Positions 4,796-9,951 of a stretch of DNA of 9,951 nt are shown here, piece after piece. How positions within the stretch are numbered: the first letter of the stretch is position 1; each line of letters opens with the position of its first letter. Made by a program: the position numbers and the translations under genes. Below the pieces are notes generated by a model, which searched no databases, was not told the origin of the DNA, and saw only the letters and a list, made by a program, of their open reading frames with translations. This DNA comes from Methanoregula sp. (GTDB taxonomy: Archaea > Halobacteriota > Methanomicrobia > Methanomicrobiales > Methanospirillaceae). The stretch lies in contig JAPKXT010000019.1 of NCBI GenBank assembly GCA_026394695.1, positions 1-9,951 of the forward strand, in the 5' to 3' direction.

Positions 4796-5077
4796 CATCC
4801 AAAAAGGTCTATTAGCGCACTTTTCGGAGCCCGCCACACACCGGCTCCAGCCCAACGGGGCGAGATATGTGTTTTTCCGAAATAAAGGGATCGGTTTTTC
4901 GCGAAAAGGTGCCCGGTCTGTTGGCCGGGGCTGCTATTAAGGGAGGGAATCTACGACTGATAGGTAGGGTAAGCTGGACATACGTCACCAACGGTTAGGA
5001 TCTCGGCGTCGTGACACATGCCCGGTTCTGCATGCCTTGATCTCCGGAGATCCGGCAACGCTTTCCAGAAATTCCGT
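4796..5077. other. Gene-free region downstream of the reductase gene
   Basis: No gene is supported. It contains two perfect palindromes: TTTTCGCGAAAA (4896-4907) and GATCTCCGGAGATC (5039-5052). There is also a 5-bp hairpin CCCGG...CCGGG (about 4912-4929). The palindrome at 5039 lies about 25 bases beyond the stop of the minus-strand reductase gene and could form the 3' stem of its transcript. A minus-strand frame runs past the reductase stop to 4951 but looks like a shifted-frame shadow with no family match. Confidence 0.4.
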
Positions 5078-6721
5078 TCACACAACAACCCGGCACATTT
5101 CGCAGCCCCGTGAGAGTACCTGATCTTTCTTACTATTATACCGGTAGATGGTGACACCCTTACATTCAAGGGAGCGGGCGAGCATGAAGATCCGGAGGAT
5201 CTCGTCCACGCCGGCATGCTCGGGTAAATTCACCGTCTTGGAGACTGCATTGTCGACATGCTTCTGGACCGTCGCCTGCATGCGGATATGGTGGTCCGGA
5301 GAAATCTCCGTGGCAGTCTTATAGAGCTCCTTCACGGTCTCGGGAACCGGTGCAGAACTGATCGTACCTGTCCGCTTTACCAGTGCAAGGATATCCCTGC
5401 CGGAACTGAGGGACGTGAGATATTTTTTTAAGAGCGGATGAATGATCGTGACCGAACGGTTGCCAATCCGCCGGGTGCCGGCAAGGGAAAACAGGGGCTC
5501 GATCCCGCTACTGGTACCGGCTATGAGATGGAGGGAGCCCGTAGGAGCAATGGTCATCACGGTGGCATTGCGCATCTCGCCTGAGTAGATACTCTGTTCA
5601 ATCGCGGGAAACGAACCCCTCTCCTCACCCAGTTCCCGGGATGTTTCATGTGCCTCGCGGGAAACGAGAGCCATCATGCGATCGGCAAAATGGAGCGCTT
5701 CTTTTGATTCATACGGGATCTCCATGTGGATAAGCGCGTCGGCAAGCCCCATGATGCCAAGCCCGATCTTCCGGGTCAGCAGGGTTTTTTCCCTGATTTC
5801 AGGTACCGGGAACCTGTTAACATCAATGACCGCGTCAAGGAACTGTACTCCCTGGCGCGTAATGGTCCGTACCAGTTCATCATCCAGTTCCCCCTTTGCG
5901 ATACACCGGGAGAGGTTGATGCTCCCCAGGTTGCAGCTCTCAAAGGGCAGGAGCGGCTGCTCACCGCAGGGGTTCGTTGCTTCAATGCTCCCGAGGCCCG
6001 GCACGGTATTTTTTTCGTTGATGATATCGAGAAAAAGCACGCCAGGATCGCCGGATTGCCACGCTGCCGAGCCAAGTGCGTGCCAGAGTTCGCGGGTGTC
6101 GATGCTGTTTTTCACAGAACCGTCCCGGGGATTGATCAGATCATACTGTGAACCATGCTCAAGGCAGTGGAAAAAATGTGCATCGAAGCCGACGGAAAAG
6201 TTGAAATTGGATAGGCCGCCCCGGTTTTTTGCATTGATAAAGTCCATGATATCGGGATGGGAACTGTTAAGTACCGCCATATTTGCCCCTCTCCGTTTCC
6301 CTCCCTGTTTCACGGCATTGGTTGCCTCATCAAAGACGCGGATGAACGGGAGCGGGCCGCTTGCCGCCCCGCAGGTCGAGGATACGGCATCACCGGCCGG
6401 ACGGATATGGCTGAACGAGAACCCGGTACCTCCGCCACTCTGGTGGATCAGTGCCATGGTGGCAAGCGTGGAAAATATCTCCTGCAGGGAATCTTCTACC
6501 GGTAATACAAAACATGCGGAAAGCTGGCCGATAGACGATCCGGCATTCATCAGGGTCGGCGAGTTGGGTATGAACAATAATTCCTTCATCACATGAAGGA
6601 AATCCTTCGATCTAGGAGTATCGACTGCATCTGCTACCCTGCTGAAAAGCTCGTCAGGAGTTTCCTGCGGAAGAAGGTACCGGTCTTCGAGCAGGGTTTT
6701 TGCAGTAGGAGTCAGATCCAT
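5078..6721 (-). CDS. nrdJ: Class II (adenosylcobalamin-dependent) ribonucleotide reductase
   Basis: This 547-residue enzyme reduces ribonucleotides to deoxyribonucleotides using a B12-generated thiyl radical, so it needs neither oxygen nor a second radical-generating subunit. Visible catalytic elements are C70 (SACFVLP) and C263 (ESCN) as the reducing cysteine pair, N250-P-C252-G-E254-Q with C252 as the probable thiyl-radical cysteine, and N250 and E254 as its partners. The 11-residue C252-C263 spacing matches other class II enzymes. Further family motifs are SGGGTGFSFSHIRPAG (95-110), GGKRRGANMAVLN (140-152) and IAPTGSLHLIAGTSSGIEP (391-409). The C-terminus carries the CEMC tail (C540, C543) that passes electrons to the active site. 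It starts directly with the reductase N-domain, lacking an ATP-cone, so overall activity control by dATP is not expected. ATG at 6721 has only a weak ribosome binding site; a TATA box lies upstream. Confidence 0.95.
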   Translation of the reverse strand: MDLTPTAKTLLEDRYLLPQETPDELFSRVADAVDTPRSKDFLHVMKELLFIPNSPTLMNAGSSIGQLSACFVLPVEDSLQEIFSTLATMALIHQSGGGTGFSFSHIRPAGDAVSSTCGAASGPLPFIRVFDEATNAVKQGGKRRGANMAVLNSSHPDIMDFINAKNRGGLSNFNFSVGFDAHFFHCLEHGSQYDLINPRDGSVKNSIDTRELWHALGSAAWQSGDPGVLFLDIINEKNTVPGLGSIEATNPCGEQPLLPFESCNLGSINLSRCIAKGELDDELVRTITRQGVQFLDAVIDVNRFPVPEIREKTLLTRKIGLGIMGLADALIHMEIPYESKEALHFADRMMALVSREAHETSRELGEERGSFPAIEQSIYSGEMRNATVMTIAPTGSLHLIAGTSSGIEPLFSLAGTRRIGNRSVTIIHPLLKKYLTSLSSGRDILALVKRTGTISSAPVPETVKELYKTATEISPDHHIRMQATVQKHVDNAVSKTVNLPEHAGVDEILRIFMLARSLECKGVTIYRYNSKKDQVLSRGCEMCRVVV

Positions 6722-6755
6722 CGCACTATCAGTTGAATGTGTTTACGGAAACGGC

Positions 6756-6767
6756 ATATATATTTTA
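6756..6767 (-). promoter_or_regulatory. TATA box of the reductase gene
   Basis: Read on the minus strand this is TAAAATATATAT, a strong archaeal TATA sequence. Its centre is about 40 bases before the ATG at 6721, predicting a leader of roughly 10-15 bases. Confidence 0.65.
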
Positions 6768-6769
6768 TT

Positions 6770-7160
6770 GGTTCTTTGGATTCTTTTGCATGTACAGGAT
6801 TTTCTCACTGTGATAACTATGCATTATAAGAGATCATTTTTTAAAAAAATTCTGCCACTGCGAAAGCACAACTCGTACCTATTGTGCAAATACTGACGGA
6901 AATCGCCCGCATCACACCGCCATGGATTGCCTAAATCCCACGTCGTTCCTCAAAACCTCCTGATCACAGCACCCCCAAAAATCCCTTCCCCCCCGCTCTC
7001 GCCTAAGCAGAGCCCCCTCCCGCTCATCACTTAAGCCCAGCCCCGTCTCACCACACCGGACAGCCGGGGCGCTACCCCTGGCACCGGCCCACGGCTGCAC
7101 AACCGGTCACAGATGGGCCGCTCATATTCACCCCACCTCCTATCTGCTTCTATACTTTCA
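6770..7160. other. Intergenic region with a strongly C-skewed stretch
   Basis: No gene is supported. The part near 6836-6850 is AT-rich. From about 6900 to 7160 the plus strand is dominated by C and poor in G, with runs such as CCCCCC (near 6988). A hairpin GGGG-CGCTA-CCCC (7066-7078) is followed by CTGGCACCGGCCC, resembling the C-rich element at 2134-2161. The open frames covering it on the minus strand are low-complexity products of this skew. Confidence 0.45.
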
Positions 7161-7175
7161 CATTGGAGAATTAGT

Positions 7176-7652
7176 ATGGCTCTCTCCGACTTTGTGATCC
7201 CCGCCATCGCCTTCCTCCTCGGCCTCATCGCCGCATATCTTTTCTTCCGCCAGCAGATCAGCGCAATCGAAGGGCGGGCGAGAAACGATCTCGAACGCTG
7301 GAAGCTCGAATGCACGAGCGATATCCGGAAGGATTCCGTCAACCGCTCACGTTCCACGCTGAAGGGCAGGATCTCCGAGCAGATGGCCCCGCTCCTGCCG
7401 GAATTCCCATTCTCCCCTGCCGATGCACGGTTCATCGGCAACCCGATAGACTTCGTGGTCTTTGACGGGTATACAAAGGCGAAGGATGAGAAGGGCGATG
7501 CAATCAGCGTCGTGCTTGTCGAAGTAAAGAAGGGAAAGGGAAAACTGAGCCGGGTAGAGTCGCTCATTAAAAGAGCGGTTGAAGAGGGAAGGGTGTCGTG
7601 GCGGACGGTTGTGCTGAAGGATGAAAACGATCAGGAACCGGATAACGGCTGA
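7176..7652 (+). CDS. Membrane-anchored Holliday-junction-resolvase-like endonuclease
   Basis: The protein has 158 residues from the ATG at 7176, chosen because GGAG (7165-7168) lies seven bases before it; an in-frame ATG at 7113 lacks a ribosome binding site. Residues about 5-24 form one hydrophobic helix (FVIPAIAFLLGLIAAYLFF), followed by a charged, coiled-coil-like helix (25-70, QQISAIEGRARNDLERWKLE). The C-terminal half is a small PD-(D/E)XK nuclease fold related to predicted Holliday-junction-resolvase-like endonucleases (Endonuc_Holl type): GNPIDFVVFDG with D92, VVLVEVKKGKGKLS with E116 and K118, and the closing VESLIKRAVEEGRVSW helix. These residues would coordinate the metal for DNA cleavage. 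Actual resolvase activity is not established for this family. It is convergent with the DUF2779 gene, 55 bases apart. The membrane helix on a nuclease is notable. Confidence 0.8.
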   Translation: MALSDFVIPAIAFLLGLIAAYLFFRQQISAIEGRARNDLERWKLECTSDIRKDSVNRSRSTLKGRISEQMAPLLPEFPFSPADARFIGNPIDFVVFDGYTKAKDEKGDAISVVLVEVKKGKGKLSRVESLIKRAVEEGRVSWRTVVLKDENDQEPDNG

Positions 7653-7687
7653 TACAAAAGCCACGTCTCTTTTGACCGGGGATACCG

Positions 7688-7702
7688 GGGGATCAGATCC
7701 CC
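7688..7702. terminator. Hairpin between convergent genes
   Basis: GGGGAT-CAG-ATCCCC (7688-7702) lies in the 55-base gap between two convergent genes. The symmetric structure could act on transcripts from either side. No T-run of note follows on the plus strand, so function is tentative. Confidence 0.35.
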
Positions 7703-7707
7703 GTCAC

Positions 7708-9159
7708 TCACTTCTCCCTGCCGCAAAACTCATGCAGCACTTCATGCAACCTGACCATCGCCAGCGTATCCCTCTTACAATATTCTAATAAGGCTGCACG
7801 TTTCCGTTCCATCTCACCGGTATCCATCTTTCCCTGTGCCATCATTGCAAACGTCACCAGTGCCGTATCACCGTCTGCAATCTCCAGCCCTTCATAGGAA
7901 AGGTCCGGAACGAGCACGGGAAGGACGATCTTAATGGATGTTCTTCCGCAGAATTTTGGATGATTAACGCATTTGATGCACTGTTCGAGATCAACAATAC
8001 GGTCAATCAGGGATTGCAGGTCATCAGAAAGATCGGGAAATGTTTTACTCAGTTTTGAGATGGTGGTTTTTTCAAAGCTGCTGTAGGTGATGATCGATCC
8101 TTCCCCTTTGAGATCCTCAATAAGCCGCTCGGCAAGTTCACGGCGACAATCCCGGTGTGGGTCTGCAAGATAATCTCGGTGGCGGATGATTTTTCCGGTA
8201 CTCTCACAGATATGGAGGGAATACTGGATTGGGATCTGTTCATAGGGTGCACTATCCGGCCAGAGGGGGATTGCAGTCATCATTGTCTCAAAATCAAGGT
8301 AAAATGCAGGCCAGCTGATTGCTGCTAATTTTTCACGAAGAGCTGGATCTATTTGCAGTTTGCCGCATTTTACACAATCGACAACACGTTTCTGGTTATC
8401 CGTCAGGGAAAAACTATCGGGAATTTCATGGATGGAGGTGATACCCGAGGCAATGAGCTTGTTAACTGCCTTCTGCCGTATTCCTGGAATTTCAAAGATG
8501 TGGGCTTCAATCTCCTTTCCAAGACATTGTGCGAATTCCCCGCATTGTCTGCAATTGAATGTCAGTTGTGGTTCCGGCTCAACCGGCGTGCTGGATACGG
8601 AATCAATGAAATCAGCAATGGTTTGGAATGTTTTAACTTTTTCAATGACCTGCTCAGTAACATTGGTTTTGACGAATAGCTTCCCGATGGGCATACCATA
8701 ACGATAATTTTTATCGATGAGGACGAGGCTTATCGCAGAAGGGAAAAAACCGGCGGCTTGTGCAACCAGCGTGGTATAAGCTATGTCATCGATGAATTCT
8801 TCCTTTGCGATAATGCTGGATTTTACTTCGATAAGTTCCCAAAAGTTCGCATCCCGGACAAGAATATCTGCTCTCGCAATGTAATTTCCGGCAAGAAAGG
8901 TCGCTTCGAATAGTACACCGGTTTGTGGCTTTTTCAGGAGATCACGGGTACGTTTGGCTGCGGCTTCTGAGCGTATTTCATTCACAAAAATACCGTCAGG
9001 ATACCGTTCACGGGCCAGCCTCCCGATCTCTTTTCCCTGCTCCATCCGGAATAATTCACCTGGTGAAAATTCTGTCCGGATTTTTCCCTTCCGGAGTCTC
9101 CATCCTAATGTGCTGCAGAATGCCGTATTGATGAATATATTCTTGGTAATGGGCTGCAT
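7708..9159 (-). CDS. DUF2779 protein: RecB/Cas4-like nuclease plus DEDDy exonuclease domain
   Basis: A 483-residue two-nuclease protein. Residues 1-215 resemble the RecB/Cas4 nuclease layout: an N-terminal Cys (C15), metal-binding D98 (RADILV) and E111-V-K113 (ELIEVKSS), a downstream helix (IDDIAYTTLVAQAAG), and a CxxC-x5-C cluster (C203, C206, C212) that with C15 could hold a 4Fe-4S cluster. Residues about 221-262 (IFEIPGIRQKAVNKLIASGI) look like a helix-hairpin-helix DNA-binding segment. Residues 285-475 are the DUF2779 domain with an RNase H-like exonuclease signature: YLDFET (D289, E291), the central ITYSSFE (357-363) and DRIVDL region, SIKIVLPVLVPDLSY (408-422), and Y460-x3-D464, the DEDDy final motif. 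DNA processing is inferred; the biological role of this family is not established to my knowledge. GGTGA, five bases before the ATG at 9159, supports the start. Confidence 0.85.
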   Translation of the reverse strand: MQPITKNIFINTAFCSTLGWRLRKGKIRTEFSPGELFRMEQGKEIGRLARERYPDGIFVNEIRSEAAAKRTRDLLKKPQTGVLFEATFLAGNYIARADILVRDANFWELIEVKSSIIAKEEFIDDIAYTTLVAQAAGFFPSAISLVLIDKNYRYGMPIGKLFVKTNVTEQVIEKVKTFQTIADFIDSVSSTPVEPEPQLTFNCRQCGEFAQCLGKEIEAHIFEIPGIRQKAVNKLIASGITSIHEIPDSFSLTDNQKRVVDCVKCGKLQIDPALREKLAAISWPAFYLDFETMMTAIPLWPDSAPYEQIPIQYSLHICESTGKIIRHRDYLADPHRDCRRELAERLIEDLKGEGSIITYSSFEKTTISKLSKTFPDLSDDLQSLIDRIVDLEQCIKCVNHPKFCGRTSIKIVLPVLVPDLSYEGLEIADGDTALVTFAMMAQGKMDTGEMERKRAALLEYCKRDTLAMVRLHEVLHEFCGREK

Positions 9160-9163
9160 GGGT

Positions 9164-9168
9164 TCACC
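9164..9168 (-). promoter_or_regulatory. Ribosome binding site for the DUF2779 gene
   Basis: On the minus strand GGTGA ends five bases before the ATG at 9159. It matches the core of the archaeal anti-Shine-Dalgarno complement and fixes this start. The 119-base gap to the divergent gene at 9279 must hold both promoters; no strong TATA box stands out. Confidence 0.55.
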
Positions 9169-9278
9169 GGAAGTTGGATCTGGAACAAGTGAACCTTGAG
9201 TTTATGGGAGATAACAATTATGAAAGGTATCCCGGTTCTTGAAATCCTTCAGGTAAAACCAAATATGATTATACATGA

Positions 9279-9704
9279 ATGAGAATTATGCTTCTTTTTG
9301 TCGATACGGAAACAACCGGTTTACCAAAATCTGCGTCAAATGATTTTGAAAGGTGGCCGAGAGTTGTTCAGTTAGCCTGGTCATTATACGATCACGATGG
9401 CATCCGTGAAAGTGTAAACAGTTTTATTATTTATCCGACAGATTTCGTAATCCCCCAGGACTCTGTCAAAATTCATGGAATCACGACAGAGCGGGCAAAA
9501 AAAGAAGGGGTATCATTACATAAAGTTCTCCCGCAATTCAATACCGATGTGGAGAAGGCAACAACGATCATTGCACATAACGCCGAATTTGATTTGCCTA
9601 TTGTAAATACTGAATTCATGCGGTGCAGACTGGAAACGAATCTCCTTAAAAAACAAAAATTCTGCACAATGAAAACACCAAGCAAGAGGGGAATTATCGA
9701 ATAG
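9279..9704 (+). pseudogene. 3'-truncated DnaQ-like 3'-5' exonuclease
   Basis: The frame encodes 141 residues (ATG 9279, or 9288 for MLLFVDTETTGLP). The first DEDD motif is intact (FVDTETTGLP, D9 and E11), as is the second (IIAHNAEFDLPIVNTEF, D105), with the family spacer KIHGITTERAKKEG between. Intact members, about 180-200 residues, continue after CTMK with a variable loop and then the third motif HxxxxD (typically HDALADTEA). Here the sequence diverges after FCTMKT, reads PSKRGIIE and stops. No continuation is found in any frame downstream to 9790. The last catalytic His/Asp are therefore missing, and exonuclease activity is unlikely. It is divergent from the DUF2779 gene. A truncated but expressed binding protein cannot be excluded. 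Confidence 0.7.
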
Positions 9705-9790
9705 GGATATCATAGTACGAAATGCCAATTTAATCAGTCTTTTTATCGTTTTTTATCCTGTTGCAGTTCGCAGCATCCACCCCACCATTC

Positions 9791-9949
9791 TTATTTTCTC
9801 CCAATCGCCACATCCGGACAAACCTCCGCAAACTTACAACTCATACACTCGCGTTGCGAAGGCCTCGCCGGAAAATCCCCGTACTCATAAGTCGCGTTCA
9901 TCGCCGCAAATTCCCGGGGGATCATCTCCTGCACGTCGCGCAACTGCTC
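9791..9949 (-). CDS. C-terminus of probable AddB/Cas4-type nuclease (partial)
   Basis: On the minus strand a frame enters at the window edge and ends at TAA 9791-9793. The last 52 residues read EQLRDVQEMIPREFAAMNAT, YEYGDFPARPSQREC, then MSCKFAEVCPDVAIGRK. The pattern C-x2-C-x5-C (C35, C38, C44 of the fragment), preceded by a helix and a short FPARPS turn, is the usual C-terminal end of PD-(D/E)XK nucleases with an iron-sulfur cluster. These include Cas4-like proteins, AddB-like nucleases, and nuclease domains at the end of UvrD-type helicases. Which of these it is cannot be told from the tail. The start and catalytic residues lie beyond position 9951. Confidence 0.7.
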   Translation of the reverse strand, partial: EQLRDVQEMIPREFAAMNATYEYGDFPARPSQRECMSCKFAEVCPDVAIGRK

Positions 9950-9951
9950 CT

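Noticed and set aside
4498..4885. Continuous 175-codon frame 4358-4885 as one intact gene
   Set aside because: Family similarity is confined to 4436-4560, the frame runs on through the dispersed repeat, and the real C-terminal-looking tail is in a different frame.
4951..5077. Minus-strand frame extending past the reductase stop (ending CPAYPTYQS) as a second gene or reductase extension
   Set aside because: The reductase already ends in its normal CxxC tail, and this frame is out of register with it and has no family similarity.
5676..6596. 306-codon plus-strand open frame opposite the reductase gene
   Set aside because: It is the antisense shadow of a clearly conserved enzyme; its Ser/Pro/Arg-rich translation has no domain features.
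641..7100. Shared 11-mer CACGGCTGCAC at 641-651 and 7090-7100 as a repeat
   Set aside because: Several 11-base matches are expected by chance in a 10-kb window, and flanking sequences do not align.
7031..7567. 178-codon minus-strand open frame over the Hjr-like gene
   Set aside because: Antisense shadow rich in Ser, Arg and Phe; the plus-strand frame has the ribosome binding site and nuclease motifs.
8353..8701. Two plus-strand open frames inside the DUF2779 gene
   Set aside because: Antisense shadows in two overlapping frames with no ribosome binding sites; the minus strand carries the conserved domain.
1..9951. CRISPR array, tRNA or rRNA genes
   Set aside because: No regularly spaced direct repeats were seen, and no TTCGAAT-type T-loop with matching acceptor stem or rRNA-like conserved block was found by reading.

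Overview
The window looks like a piece of a methanogenic archaeon's chromosome, most likely Methanomicrobiales (Methanoregula-like). This is inferred from archaeal TATA-type promoters with short leaders, GGTGA/GGAGG ribosome binding sites, moderate GC with very C-rich intergenic stretches, and protein families that I associate with these methanogens. No rRNA, tRNA or CRISPR array was recognised.

Positions 1-1700 are gene-poor. The start of a minus-strand gene with a signal-like N-terminus runs off the left edge. A 60-residue two-helix membrane protein follows at 380-562. Next come the ruins of a DUF4258 toxin / YgiT-type zinc-finger antitoxin pair (about 690-945). Directly behind it sits a 255-bp non-autonomous transposable element (963-1217) with 18-bp imperfect terminal inverted repeats and a perfect 8-bp target duplication, GTGTAATC. 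A dispersed repeat (1508-1608) has a second, diverged copy at 4694-4795.

Positions 1700-4650 hold an unrecognised small protein (1702-2040), a DUF1801 protein (2322-2714), a PRPP-motif phosphoribosyltransferase (start chosen at 3067), and a stand-alone PrimPol catalytic core (3760-4329) just downstream of it. A broken gene follows (4436-4652). It keeps the N-terminus of a family I recall from methanogens (motif WTDAFAVC) joined out of frame to an unrelated-looking tail.

Positions 5078-6721 (minus) encode an intact class II, B12-dependent ribonucleotide reductase with its own promoter. It is the clearest housekeeping gene here.

Positions 7176-9951 are nuclease-rich: a membrane-anchored Holliday-junction-resolvase-like endonuclease (7176-7652), a large protein combining a RecB/Cas4-like nuclease, a Cys cluster, a helix-hairpin-helix-like stretch and a DUF2779 DEDDy exonuclease domain (7708-9159, minus), a DnaQ-like exonuclease that has lost its third catalytic motif (9279-9704), and the C-terminal Cys cluster of another probable AddB/Cas4-like nuclease running off the right edge (9791-9949, minus). 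These genes are in mixed orientations and do not form one operon. The cluster may be a DNA-repair or defence neighbourhood, but the sequence alone does not prove that. The most solid structural discovery is the small transposable element with its target duplication beside the decayed toxin-antitoxin pair.
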